Source: MAG-120531 sp002378585 (GTDB taxonomy: Bacteria; Bacteroidota; Bacteroidia; Flavobacteriales; Flavobacteriaceae). Taken from it: a stretch of DNA of 17,027 nucleotides. Both the position numbers and the translations under genes were made by a program. Positions 7,144 through 15,460 of the stretch are shown here, in pieces; positions within the stretch are counted from its first letter, which is position 1; every line of letters begins with the position of its first letter. The notes beneath the pieces were generated by a model, which ran no database searches, was not told where the DNA came from, and worked only from the letters and a program-made list of their open reading frames with translations. The DNA lies in assembly GCA_937890575.1 (NCBI GenBank), contig CALADZ010000156.1, positions 1-17,027 of the forward strand, read 5' to 3'.

Positions 7144-7833
7144 ATGATGTATTATGTCATTGTGGGCGTGATCGCCCTGTTGTCTATGGCTGTGAGCAGT
7201 AAACTGAAAAGCAAGTTTGCCCATTACAGCAAACTGCATTTGCGCAATGGAATGAGCGGTGCAGAAATTGCCGAAAAAATGTTGGCGGACCACGGGATTT
7301 ACGACGTAAAAGTCATCTCTACCCCAGGCCAATTAACCGACCACTACAACCCCCAAAACAAAACCGTTAACCTCAGTGAGTCGGTGTACCATCAGCGCAA
7401 TGCCGCCGCCGCCGCCGTTGCCGCCCACGAATGTGGCCACGCCGTACAGCACGCCACGGCCTACTCTTGGTTGACCATGCGCTCTAAAATGGTCCCTATG
7501 GTTCAAGTAGCCTCTGGTCTATCCCAATGGGTGATCATGGGCGGTTTAATTCTCTCAGCCTCATCGCCCTTGGGCAGTATGGTGTTTTTGGCTGGTATTA
7601 TCCTCTACGGAATCGTGACCGCTTTTACACTCATCACCCTACCCGTTGAATACGACGCGAGTAACCGTGCGATTCTGTGGTTGGAACGCAAAAATATGGT
7701 GAGCCAACAAGAACTAGCCGGAGCAAAAGACGCGTTAAAATGGGCGGCGCGTACCTACTTGGTAGCGGCCATTGGCGCCTTGGCTACACTGGCCTATTTC
7801 GTATTGCGCTTTTTGGGGAGCAATCGGGATTAA
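7144..7833 (+). CDS. Membrane zinc metallopeptidase, YugP family
   Basis: A 229-residue membrane-anchored metallopeptidase-like protein of the YugP family (neutral zinc metallopeptidase, formerly a DUF). It has an N-terminal helix (YYVIVGVIALLSMAVS), a soluble stretch with STPGQLTDHYNPQNKTVNLS, then the zinc motif HECGH at 95-99 within AVAAHECGHAVQHA. Two more hydrophobic hairpins follow, with LPVEYDASNRA between them, where E169 is a likely third zinc ligand as in other HExxH enzymes, and a last helix precedes the C-terminus. Two adjacent ATG codons (7144 and 7147) are possible starts. A run of GCC codons (from 7402) encodes the Ala-rich helix just before HExxH. The substrate is unknown. It converges on leuS and ends at a strong shared terminator. 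Confidence 0.92.
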   Translation: MMYYVIVGVIALLSMAVSSKLKSKFAHYSKLHLRNGMSGAEIAEKMLADHGIYDVKVISTPGQLTDHYNPQNKTVNLSESVYHQRNAAAAAVAAHECGHAVQHATAYSWLTMRSKMVPMVQVASGLSQWVIMGGLILSASSPLGSMVFLAGIILYGIVTAFTLITLPVEYDASNRAILWLERKNMVSQQELAGAKDALKWAARTYLVAAIGALATLAYFVLRFLGSNRD

Positions 7834-7852
7834 TCATCAGGTATGTGATCAT

Positions 7853-7889
7853 AAAAAAGGGGGGAGGCCGCTGGCCTCCCCCCTTTTTT
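7853..7889. terminator. Bidirectional terminator between metallopeptidase and leuS
   Basis: An 11-bp perfect GC stem, GGGGGGAGGCC (7859-7869) and GGCCTCCCCCC (7873-7883), has a GCT loop and is flanked by six A (7853-7858) and six T (7884-7889). The total is a 17-bp perfect inverted repeat, with a U-tract for transcripts in either direction. It sits between the convergent metallopeptidase stop at 7833 and the leuS stop at 7908. Confidence 0.95.
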
Positions 7890-7907
7890 ATTTTTATACA
7901 GCGGGCT

Positions 7908-10736
7908 CTAAAGCACAATGTTGACAATCTTCCCTGGAACGACAATAACCTTTTTAGGCGTAGCCCCACCGAGGTATTCCAGCGTTTTAGGGTGTGCCAT
8001 AACAACAGCCTCCACCTCATCTTTAGGCGTGTTGATGGAAAAAGATAAGGTAAACTTGGTTTTTCCATTAAACGAAATAGGGTATTCCTTATCTGACTCC
8101 GCCACCATAGCCGGATCAAAAATCGGAAAGGGCACATGGGCTATTGAACCGTTGTGGCCCATCATCTGCCACAACTCTTCCGCGATGTGGGGGGCATAGG
8201 GGGAAACCAATACCGCCAAAGGTTCCAATACAGCCCGGGTATGACACCCTTGTTGAGCCAGTTCATTGACACAAATCATAAAGCTAGACACCGAGGTATT
8301 AAACGAAAACTGAGCCACGTCCTCGGTAACTTTTTGGATGGTTTTGTGAAGCGTCTTTAAAGAAGCTGCACTAGGAGTGCTGTCGTCTACCAAGCATTGG
8401 GTGCCGTCGCTGTACAAGCGCCACAACTTTTTCAAAAATCCTAGAGTCCCCGTAATCCCCGCAGTATTCCAAGGCTTAGACTGTTCTAGGGGACCTAAAA
8501 ACATCTCGTACAAGCGGAGCGCATCAGCCCCATAGGTCGCACAGACTTCATCTGGACTCACTACATTGTATTTGGACTTGGACATTTTTTCCACTTCTCT
8601 ACCGGTGTAGTAAACCCCGTTTTCCAATTCAAAAACAGCATCGGAATACTCCGGTCTCCAGGCCTTAAATGCGTCAATATCCAATGAGTCCGACGCATTC
8701 ACCATAGATACGTCTACGTGAATCGGAGTCACTGAACGGTTCCCGATCAACCCCCTGGACACAAAAGTTTTGTTGTCATCCAGTCGATAAACAAATGCGG
8801 AAGTACCTGTAATCATCCCTTGATTGATCAGTTTCTGGGCAAAATGTTCCTGAGGAATAAATCCGCGGTCATAGAGGAACATCGTCCAAAAACGAGCGTA
8901 CAGCAGGTGCCCTGTAGCGTGTTCGCTTCCTCCGATATACAGATCCACTTGACCCCAGTACTTCATGGCTTCTTCAGCCGCCAATGCTTCTTTGTTTAGG
9001 GGATCCATATAGCGCAAGAAGTAAAAAGAGCTTCCGGCCCATCCGGGCATCGTATTGAGTTCAAGAGGGAAAACTGTCTTTTGGTCGATTAAATCGTTGG
9101 CTACTACCCGATTTTGGACGGTATCCCAAGCCCAATGGGTGGCATTGCCCAAGGGAGGTTCACCTGTAGGGGTCGGCAAATACTGTTTTACCTCAGGCAA
9201 CACTACGGGCAAATGCGCCTGATCTACCAACTCAGGAACCCCATTTCGGTAAAACACAGGAAATGGTTCCCCCCAATATCGCTGACGGCTAAATACGGCA
9301 TCGCGCAAGCGGTAGTTGATTTTCCCCTGCCCCAGACCTCGAGCTTCTAAAGCAGCTATAGCCTCCTTTAACGCAGATTTATAATCCAATCCAGTAAGAA
9401 AATCAGAGCCATCGATTACCACTCCGTCTTTGGACTCATAGGCAGCAGCACGTACATCCACATCTTTAAAAATATTGGGAATCGGCAGGGAGAAATGCTG
9501 AGCAAAGTCCCAATCGCGTTGATCCCCGCAAGGAACAGCCATCACAGCCCCTGTTCCATAACCCGCAAGCACGTAGTCACCTATCCAAACTGGAATAGGC
9601 TCTTGGGTGAACGGATGGGCCACATAGGCCCCGGTAAATACCCCGGTAATTCTTTTGACATCCGCCATGCGGTCGCGTTCAGAACGTTGGGCCGTAGCGG
9701 CCACATATTCCTGAACTGCCGCTCTTTGCTCGGGTGAAGTCAATAGATCCACCAAGGGATGTTCGGGGGCCAACGTCATAAAAGAGACCCCGAAAATGGT
9801 GTCGGGACGGGTGGTAAACACCTCGATCGGATGGGATTCTTCCAGATATTCACTCGGCAGGGTATGAAAAATCACTTGAGCGCCTTGTGAGCGACCGATC
9901 CAATTGGTTTGGGCGTCTTTTAATGGCTGAGGCCAATCCAACTGGGTCAATCCATCGAGCAAACGCTGGGCATAGGCGGCAATACGCATGCTCCATTGAA
10001 GCATTTTCTTGCGCACCACCGGATGACCGCCGCGTTCGGAACGTCCGTTGATCACCTCGTCATTGGCCAAAACAGTACCCAGGGCAGGACACCAATTCAC
10101 TTCAGTCTCTGCCAAGTACGTCATTCGATAGTGCTGCAACAACTCCTCTTTTTCTGCAGCAGACTTATGGGCCCATTCGGATGCGCTACACGCGGGCGCC
10201 GTTTCGGCACCTGCTGCGCGGATTGATGAATTTCCCTCTGTGGACAACCGTTGGATCAGCGAGTCTATGGGCTGCGCTTTATCCGTTTCTAAATCATACC
10301 AAGATTGAAACAATTGACTGAAAATCCACTGAGTCCAGCGGTAATAGGAGGGGTCTGAGGTGCGCACCTCTCTGTCCCAATCAAAGGAAAAGCCTAACTG
10401 ATCGAGTTGGGTGCGGTAGCGGTCAATATTGGCCTGGGTGGTGATCGACGGATGTTGTCCGGTTTGAATAGCGTACTGTTCCGCGGGCAATCCAAATGAG
10501 TCATACCCCATGGGGTGCAATACATTAAAGCCTTGGTGGCGTTTAAAGCGCGCGTAAATATCTGAAGCGATATAACCCAATGGGTGCCCGACGTGTAACC
10601 CGGCCCCTGAGGGATAAGGAAACATATCCAGGACGTAATATTTGGGTTTATCCGAGTGGTTGTCAGCGGCAAATGTTTTGTGTTCTGCCCAATAAGCCTG
10701 CCAACGGGCTTCGATTTCTGTAGGTTGGTAATTCAT
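7908..10736 (-). CDS. leuS: Leucyl-tRNA synthetase (LeuS)
   Basis: A 942-residue cytoplasmic class I synthetase that charges tRNA-Leu. Domains in order: catalytic core with the HIGH signature as HVGH (residues 48-51) in PYPSGAGLHVGHPLGY; zinc-domain-like region with EVNWCPALGTVLANDEV; CP1 editing domain with FTTRPDTIFG and GTGAVMAVPCGDQRDWDF; a bacterial leucine-specific insertion ahead of KMSKS (717-721); then the anticodon-binding and C-terminal domains. A segment of about 50 residues before EVNWCPALG makes it longer than E. coli LeuS, as I recall for other Bacteroidota. I start at the second of two adjacent ATGs (10736; the other is 10739) because MNYQPTEIEARWQAYW is the usual beginning. 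The frame is open to 10889, but that part lies across the predicted promoter at 10795-10802 and overlaps ftsX. Confidence 0.96.
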   Translation of the reverse strand: MNYQPTEIEARWQAYWAEHKTFAADNHSDKPKYYVLDMFPYPSGAGLHVGHPLGYIASDIYARFKRHQGFNVLHPMGYDSFGLPAEQYAIQTGQHPSITTQANIDRYRTQLDQLGFSFDWDREVRTSDPSYYRWTQWIFSQLFQSWYDLETDKAQPIDSLIQRLSTEGNSSIRAAGAETAPACSASEWAHKSAAEKEELLQHYRMTYLAETEVNWCPALGTVLANDEVINGRSERGGHPVVRKKMLQWSMRIAAYAQRLLDGLTQLDWPQPLKDAQTNWIGRSQGAQVIFHTLPSEYLEESHPIEVFTTRPDTIFGVSFMTLAPEHPLVDLLTSPEQRAAVQEYVAATAQRSERDRMADVKRITGVFTGAYVAHPFTQEPIPVWIGDYVLAGYGTGAVMAVPCGDQRDWDFAQHFSLPIPNIFKDVDVRAAAYESKDGVVIDGSDFLTGLDYKSALKEAIAALEARGLGQGKINYRLRDAVFSRQRYWGEPFPVFYRNGVPELVDQAHLPVVLPEVKQYLPTPTGEPPLGNATHWAWDTVQNRVVANDLIDQKTVFPLELNTMPGWAGSSFYFLRYMDPLNKEALAAEEAMKYWGQVDLYIGGSEHATGHLLYARFWTMFLYDRGFIPQEHFAQKLINQGMITGTSAFVYRLDDNKTFVSRGLIGNRSVTPIHVDVSMVNASDSLDIDAFKAWRPEYSDAVFELENGVYYTGREVEKMSKSKYNVVSPDEVCATYGADALRLYEMFLGPLEQSKPWNTAGITGTLGFLKKLWRLYSDGTQCLVDDSTPSAASLKTLHKTIQKVTEDVAQFSFNTSVSSFMICVNELAQQGCHTRAVLEPLAVLVSPYAPHIAEELWQMMGHNGSIAHVPFPIFDPAMVAESDKEYPISFNGKTKFTLSFSINTPKDEVEAVVMAHPKTLEYLGGATPKKVIVVPGKIVNIVL

Positions 10737-10794
10737 CATCTTAACTATATCCGTGGGGCGACAAGCCCTAGCCTGCTTCTGATACAGACTTGGG

Positions 10795-10802
10795 CAAAAA
10801 TA
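10795..10802 (-). promoter_or_regulatory. Bacteroidota -7 element for leuS
   Basis: The complement of 10795-10802 reads TATTTTTG, an exact TAnnTTTG. Transcription would begin near 10791, leaving about 50 nt before the leuS start. This supports the shorter leuS start over the open frame reaching 10889. No clear -33 element is seen. Confidence 0.5.
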
Positions 10803-10846
10803 GTCATTAGGGACTAGACCTCGGGGCAGGGGGCAGGAATTTTTGC

Positions 10847-10854
10847 TACATTTG
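10847..10854 (+). promoter_or_regulatory. Bacteroidota -7 element for ftsX operon
   Basis: TACATTTG matches TAnnTTTG exactly and lies 15 bp before the ftsX ATG, implying a very short leader of about 10 nt. It faces away from the leuS -7 element 45 bp to its left. A clear -33 box is not visible. Confidence 0.5.
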
Positions 10855-10869
10855 GGGCATTCTTGAACC

Positions 10870-11748
10870 ATGAATACAGCATTTGACAAATTTCAAAAAC
10901 AAAGACTGATCAGCTCCTACTTTTCTGTAGTGCTCAGTATCTCTCTAGTACTTTTCCTCACTGGTCTTCTCGGCATATTGGTGCTGAACACCAAAAAAAT
11001 AGGCGATCACTTCAAAGAACAGGTTCATTTGGTGCTGTTTTTGGCCGATGACACCTCAGACCAACAGATCAAAGAAATCAGTAAGTCCCTGTCAGAAAAA
11101 CCCTACACCAAGTCCATGACCTTTATCTCCAAAGAGGAAGCGGCCGAGGCCCAAGAGAAAGATCTGGGAGAAAACTTTGTGGAGTTCTTGGGATTTAACC
11201 CACTAAAAAACGCACTCGATGTTCAGTTAAACGCTGAATTTGTCAACCCGACTACCATTGAGGAAGCGGTTGCCGAATGGGAAAAAACCAAAGGTGTTGC
11301 AGAAGTAAGCTACGACCAGCCCCTGATCGGATTGTTGAATGAAAACATCGCTAAAATGACCCTGTGGATTCTTGTCATCAGTGGTCTATTTAGTTTGGTG
11401 GCTTTTTTGTTGATCAACAGTTCCATTCGTTTGTCGATCTATGCCAAGCGATTCATCATCAAAACCATGCAGATGGTAGGAGCCACTCCAGGATTTATCC
11501 GAAAACCATTTATCTTAACCAACATCAAGCTAGGTCTGATCGGCGCCATCATGGCTGACGTTTTTATCGGTATTGTCCTCTGGCGTGTCAAACAGAGCAT
11601 TCCAGAACTTGACGTATTAGGCGATTGGAAGCAGGTGGCTTGGTTGTTGCTTGGAGTGCCCTTTATAGGTATGTCCATAGCGGGAATCAGTACTTTTTTA
11701 GCGGCACAGCGTTTTCTAAAACTCAGAACCTCAGAACTATACGATTAA
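10870..11748 (+). CDS. ftsX: Cell division protein FtsX
   Basis: A 292-residue inner-membrane ABC-type permease that works with the ATPase FtsE at the division site to activate peptidoglycan hydrolases. The topology is canonical: a short cytoplasmic N-terminus, TM1 at about residues 20-39, an extracytoplasmic domain of about 120 residues (HFKEQVHLVLFLADDTS, then FISKEEA and FVEFLGFNPLKNALDVQL), then three helices at about 165-185, 218-236 and 256-279 separated by SIRLSIYAKRFIIKTMQMVGATPGFIRKPF, the conserved FtsX cytoplasmic loop. FtsE is not in this window, which as I recall is normal for Bacteroidota. This is the first gene of a five-gene operon with gaps of 3 bp or less. Confidence 0.95.
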   Translation: MNTAFDKFQKQRLISSYFSVVLSISLVLFLTGLLGILVLNTKKIGDHFKEQVHLVLFLADDTSDQQIKEISKSLSEKPYTKSMTFISKEEAAEAQEKDLGENFVEFLGFNPLKNALDVQLNAEFVNPTTIEEAVAEWEKTKGVAEVSYDQPLIGLLNENIAKMTLWILVISGLFSLVAFLLINSSIRLSIYAKRFIIKTMQMVGATPGFIRKPFILTNIKLGLIGAIMADVFIGIVLWRVKQSIPELDVLGDWKQVAWLLLGVPFIGMSIAGISTFLAAQRFLKLRTSELYD

Positions 11749-11751
11749 CTC

Positions 11752-11979
11752 ATGGGAGATAACAACACCTTATTTGGAAAAAGAAACTACCTTTTCTTAG
11801 GCGTAGGCATCGCGCTGATGGCTTTGGGTTTTGTGCTGATGAGCGGAGGAAAAAGCCAAGATCCCTTGGTCTTCAACCCTGAAATTTACAACTTTCGTCG
11901 CATCAGACTTGCTCCAACCTTAGTGCTAGCGGGTCTTGGTGTATTGGTTTACGCCATTCTGACCAAACCACGCGCTTGA
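11752..11979 (+). CDS. DUF3098 small membrane protein
   Basis: A 75-residue protein with two predicted membrane helices (YLFLGVGIALMALGFVLMSG at about 13-32 and LAPTLVLAGLGVLVYAIL at about 53-70) joined by a loop, SQDPLVFNPEIYNFRRI. This layout and its place between ftsX and uppP match DUF3098 proteins as I remember them from flavobacteria. Its function is unknown. It starts 3 bp after ftsX and ends 1 bp before uppP, so tight coexpression is likely and a role in division or envelope synthesis is possible by association only. Confidence 0.88.
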   Translation: MGDNNTLFGKRNYLFLGVGIALMALGFVLMSGGKSQDPLVFNPEIYNFRRIRLAPTLVLAGLGVLVYAILTKPRA

Positions 11980-11980
11980 T

Positions 11981-12772
11981 ATGGAACTACTCGAAGCCAT
12001 ACTGCTGGGGCTGATACAAGGACTTACTGAGTTTCTCCCTGTGTCATCCAGCGGACACCTCGAATTGGGCAAAGCGATTTTAGGCTATACCCCACAAGAA
12101 GGACTGTTGTTTACCGTGATGCTTCATTTAGCCACCGCACTAGCCACACTGATTGTATTTCGCGCTCAAGTAGCTGAAATACTCAAAGGTTTGTTTTCAT
12201 TCACCTGGAACGAACAAACTCAATACAGTTTAAAGATTATTGCCTCCATGGTCCCTGCTGCATTAGTTGGGGTGTTTTTTGAAGCGGAACTCTCTGCGTT
12301 ATTTGACGGAAGTGTGCTCTTTGTCGGATGGATGCTTTTGGTTACGGCGGCATTACTCGCTTACGCAGACCGGGCCCAAAGCGGTGAACACAAAATAGGA
12401 GCTCGAGAAGCCGTCATCATCGGGATAGCTCAAGCCATTGCTATACTGCCGGGTATTTCTCGCTCAGGAGCCACCATAGCTACCGCTTTACTGCTCAGAA
12501 CGGATAAAAGTCAAGCGGCTCAATTTTCCTTTCTCATGGTTGTTCCTTTGATTTTGGGCAAAGTCGCCAAAGACCTCATGGAAGGAACCCTAACTGAAGC
12601 CTCTATGGATTGGACCCCCATGATAGCAGGTGGTATCGCCGCGTTTATCAGCGGATGGTGGGCCTGTACCTGGATGGTTCAATTGGTGCGCAAAAGCAAA
12701 CTAACCTATTTTGCCTGGTACTGCGCCATTGCCGGGGCAACGGCCATCACTGTAGGCACCCTGGTAGCATGA
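11981..12772 (+). CDS. uppP: Undecaprenyl-diphosphate phosphatase (UppP/BacA)
   Basis: A 263-residue polytopic membrane enzyme that dephosphorylates undecaprenyl pyrophosphate to recycle the lipid carrier for peptidoglycan and other glycans; its overproduction gives bacitracin resistance in other species. Both family motifs are present: GLIQGLTEFLPVSSSGHL near the N-terminus (E17 and H26 are candidate catalytic residues) and PGISRSGATIA with R161. About eight hydrophobic segments are visible and the length is standard. It starts 1 bp after DUF3098 and its stop overlaps the truB start (ATGA). The gene also bears on the PMT-like system at 1989, which needs polyprenyl phosphate. Confidence 0.97.
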   Translation: MELLEAILLGLIQGLTEFLPVSSSGHLELGKAILGYTPQEGLLFTVMLHLATALATLIVFRAQVAEILKGLFSFTWNEQTQYSLKIIASMVPAALVGVFFEAELSALFDGSVLFVGWMLLVTAALLAYADRAQSGEHKIGAREAVIIGIAQAIAILPGISRSGATIATALLLRTDKSQAAQFSFLMVVPLILGKVAKDLMEGTLTEASMDWTPMIAGGIAAFISGWWACTWMVQLVRKSKLTYFAWYCAIAGATAITVGTLVA

Positions 12773-13491
12773 TGTCCTGGAGCGCAGAAGAGGTACTCAA
12801 CGGACAAGTGCTGCTCTTGGATAAACCTTTGGGCTGGACCTCATTTCAAGCAGTCAATGCCGTCAAGTGGTCTTTGCGCAAGGCCTTGGGGCTCAAAAAA
12901 TTCAAAATTGGTCACGCAGGCACCTTGGATCCATTGGCCAGTGGGCTGTTGGTGATCTGTACCGGGAAAATGACCAAACAAATAGACACCTTTCAAGGAC
13001 AAACCAAAACCTATACCGGTGTAATGAAACTAGGGGCCACTACGCCATCCTACGATCTGGAAACGCCTATAGACCATACCTATCCCACCGAACACATCAA
13101 TCAACCCATGGTTGAAGGTGTCATTCCACAGTTTACCGGAACTATTTGGCAAAAACCACCTGTGTTTTCTGCGTTAAAAAAAGAGGGGCAGCGTTTGTAC
13201 GAACTAGCTCGTCAGGGTACAGAAGTAGAAATCCCCGCTAGACAGATACACATTTATGAATTAGAACTGGGGCCTTGGGCCGATCCAGAGTTGCCTTTTT
13301 CTGTTCAGTGTTCCAAAGGAACGTACATCCGATCTTTGGCTTTTGATATCGGTGCAGCGCTGCACAGCGGGGCACACCTCACCGAATTGAGGAGAACCCA
13401 AATAGGTGATTTTAGCGTAGAAGCCGCCTGGCAGATCGAGGACTTGAAAAAATCACTGGGCCTAGCGGACGAACCGGAAAAAAATCGATAA
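12769..13491 (+). CDS. truB: tRNA pseudouridine-55 synthase (TruB)
   Basis: A 240-residue enzyme that makes pseudouridine 55 in the T-loop of tRNAs. It has the early GQVLLLDKPLGWTSF, the catalytic motif GHAGTLDPLASGLL with D54 as nucleophile, the KTYTGVMKLGATTPSYDLETP segment, and CSKGTYIRSLAFDIG. It is shorter than E. coli TruB and seems to lack a C-terminal PUA domain, which I believe is common in this phylum. The start codon overlaps the uppP stop (ATGATG; 12769 or 12772). The frame is open further upstream to 12610 but lies inside uppP. The next gene starts 1 bp after the stop. Confidence 0.96.
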   Translation: MMSWSAEEVLNGQVLLLDKPLGWTSFQAVNAVKWSLRKALGLKKFKIGHAGTLDPLASGLLVICTGKMTKQIDTFQGQTKTYTGVMKLGATTPSYDLETPIDHTYPTEHINQPMVEGVIPQFTGTIWQKPPVFSALKKEGQRLYELARQGTEVEIPARQIHIYELELGPWADPELPFSVQCSKGTYIRSLAFDIGAALHSGAHLTELRRTQIGDFSVEAAWQIEDLKKSLGLADEPEKNR

Positions 13492-13492
13492 A

Positions 13493-14194
13493 ATGGAATG
13501 GGGAAATAGCCAAATAAAGGCATTGGTCATAGCTACTGGAATCATGGGTAGCCTCGTGCTTTTGTTGGGTATTCGACTGCAAAGTCAAGCCCCGACCGAT
13601 GTATTTATGGCGGAAATTGATTTTCAAGAGCCTGAGCCACCCCCCAGTCCAGAACCTGAAATACAGCTTGCCGATCTAGAGCCTGAGGCACCAGAACCGA
13701 CCACACTTCAGGCGTTTAACACAGAAGAAAAAGAAACCAAGTCATCGGCACCCGAAAAAAGCCAAGCCGAAACCGACTTCGAGCAAGCGGAAAAAGCCCT
13801 ATGGGCACAAGGCCCTATCGGTTCTGATTACGCCCTCAAACTCAAAGCCATTCAACGGCCAGATGTCTTGGAAGAGGTTGATCCTAAGGAGCTCACTGAA
13901 AAGGTGTACAACAAACCCCAAAATACCCGAATTTGGTATAGCTTGGTGGGGCGCATGCATCGATACATCGCTGTCCCCATCTACATCTGTCCCTCCGGAG
14001 GGAAAGTAGCCGTTCGCATTAAAGTCAACGAAAAAGGCCAAGTCGTAGAAACATCTATCGACCCCAAGCAAACCACCACAGACAACGGTTGTTTGTTGGA
14101 GAATGCGCAGAAGTACGCGCTGCAGACCTTGTTTGATCCCTCTGAGAACAGCCAACAATGGGGGACCATTTACTACTTGTTTTCCCCGCGCTAA
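13493..14194 (+). CDS. TonB-like envelope protein, function unassigned
   Basis: A 233-residue protein with the architecture of TonB-type energy transducers: a short cytoplasmic start, one membrane helix at about 8-28 (IKALVIATGIMGSLVLLLGI), an acidic proline-rich linker (EPEPPPSPEPEI to EAPEPTT, about 45-70), a charged stretch, and a C-terminal domain of about 85 residues containing GKVAVRIKVNEKGQVVETSI and LLENAQKYALQTLF, the pattern seen in TonB C-terminal domains. Its only two cysteines, C166 and C200, are both in this periplasmic domain and could form a disulfide. No ExbB or ExbD gene is near. It is the last gene of the ftsX-DUF3098-uppP-truB operon, 1 bp after truB, which hints at a role in envelope spanning or murein-linked work. 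Family membership is inferred from layout, not from a confident motif match. Confidence 0.6.
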   Translation: MEWGNSQIKALVIATGIMGSLVLLLGIRLQSQAPTDVFMAEIDFQEPEPPPSPEPEIQLADLEPEAPEPTTLQAFNTEEKETKSSAPEKSQAETDFEQAEKALWAQGPIGSDYALKLKAIQRPDVLEEVDPKELTEKVYNKPQNTRIWYSLVGRMHRYIAVPIYICPSGGKVAVRIKVNEKGQVVETSIDPKQTTTDNGCLLENAQKYALQTLFDPSENSQQWGTIYYLFSPR

Positions 14195-14199
14195 TCGCT

Positions 14200-15357
14200 C
14201 TATTTACTTACAAATACAAGTTCCATAACCGTTCCTTGTGGTCCGGTTTTGGCCACGCGCACCCACCCTTTGTGGTAGTTCACGACAATGCGGTGTACCA
14301 GAGATAGTCCTAACCCCCACCCTCGTTTCTTGGTGGTAAACCCGGGTTGAAAAATCTTTTTTACTGCCCTTCGCGGAATACCTGGACCGTGATCCAAAAC
14401 GCGTACGGCCATACCTTGGGGATGCTTTTGGAGCTGTACGGTCAGCGTACCCTTACCCTGCATGGCGTCGATGGCATTTTTCAGCAAATTCTCTAAGCAC
14501 CAAGCATACAACGGCTCATTGAGCATGATCGCTACTTCAGGTACCTGGATGTCCCAGACCAATTCAATAGACTCTGGCCAGCGCGGTTTCAGGTAATCAA
14601 TCGCTTTTTGCGTAGCCGCTACCAAAGGGACCCTACTAAGTGTAGGCTGGGTGCCGATCCGGGCAAATCGATCCGTAATCAAATGCAGTCGTTCCAAATC
14701 TCGATCGATTTCTTGACTGATCTCAGGGGCCAATCCCTGGGCTTTGAGCAAACCGCTCCAGCCCATCAACGCGCTCAATGGAGTGGCAATTTGGTGGGCC
14801 GTCTCCCGGGCCATCCCTGCCCAAAGCTTATTTTGAGCCGCAATTTTGCTGCTTCTGTGGTAGATCATCACCAGTCCAGCAAACAGCAACAAGACCAGTA
14901 ACAGGGCCCAAGGGTAATAGGCGAGTTGCTGGGCCAGCGGAGCTGGCCCCCAATAAAGCGTTGCCAATACAGCACCGTCAACTTCCATGACCAAAGGGGG
15001 ATTTTCGTCAGCGTATTGATCGATCAAACTATTCATCTGTACCGTGTCCTCAGCCACTTCTGGGGGGAGATTATTGACTGAATAGCTCCCATCTCTGTGG
15101 GCCAAGACCATGGGGGTTTGGGTATTGGATTGAAAAATTTTAAGAATAAGTGGCCCAAGGCTTTCACTCGGGTCCATGCCCATAAACTGACTTTGGGCCA
15201 GTGCCCAAATCTCCATTTTGCTTTGCTGTTCAGCGCGATAGGCTTCTAAAAAGGACCGAGTCTGCCAGAGAATGAGCCCGACAATAGCCAAAGCGATTCC
15301 GGTCAGCATCAGCCGACTATAGCGCGTAATTAGGGTACGTAGGATCATCATAATCAT
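14200..15357 (-). CDS. Membrane sensor histidine kinase
   Basis: A 385-residue sensor kinase with TM1 at about 16-31, an extracytoplasmic sensing segment of about 115 residues, TM2 at about 149-165, then the kinase core. The phosphorylated His is H188 in the H-box ETAHQIATPLSALMGW, in the AHQxxTPLS style common in Bacteroidota. The N-box is NLLKNAIDAM, the G1 box DHGPGIP, and the G2 box GWGLGLSLV. I see no clear HAMP or PAS domain. Candidate starts are ATGs at 15357, 15351 and 15348; the frame is open to 15549 but that part lies antisense to the DUF3127 gene, so I reject it. No response regulator lies nearby, so the partner is unknown. It converges on the TonB-like gene with only 5 bp between the stops and no visible terminator. 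Confidence 0.9.
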   Translation of the reverse strand: MIMMILRTLITRYSRLMLTGIALAIVGLILWQTRSFLEAYRAEQQSKMEIWALAQSQFMGMDPSESLGPLILKIFQSNTQTPMVLAHRDGSYSVNNLPPEVAEDTVQMNSLIDQYADENPPLVMEVDGAVLATLYWGPAPLAQQLAYYPWALLLVLLLFAGLVMIYHRSSKIAAQNKLWAGMARETAHQIATPLSALMGWSGLLKAQGLAPEISQEIDRDLERLHLITDRFARIGTQPTLSRVPLVAATQKAIDYLKPRWPESIELVWDIQVPEVAIMLNEPLYAWCLENLLKNAIDAMQGKGTLTVQLQKHPQGMAVRVLDHGPGIPRRAVKKIFQPGFTTKKRGWGLGLSLVHRIVVNYHKGWVRVAKTGPQGTVMELVFVSK

Positions 15358-15460
15358 GTAAACCTGGGCCAAAAAGAGGAAACATTTTGTGACAGGCCTG
15401 GCTAAAGATAATTGAATCCCATGATTTTTTGCGTTAACTTGCTCCCACAAAATTGAAGTT

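Noticed and set aside
7402..7425. Run of GCC codons, possible slippage repeat
   Set aside because: It encodes an alanine-rich helix leading into the HExxH motif; the frame is intact and the pattern is explained by the protein.
10794..10846. Inverted repeat GCAAAAAT / ATTTTTGC between leuS and ftsX
   Set aside because: The 8-bp A/T-rich arms are 37 bp apart and partly explained by the -7 element; a chance match is likely.
10740..10889. In-frame 50-codon extension of leuS containing five cysteines, including CPKC
   Set aside because: It would resemble a zinc-binding leader, but it lies upstream of the usual LeuS start, spans the predicted leuS and ftsX -7 elements and overlaps the ftsX start, so it is more likely chance.
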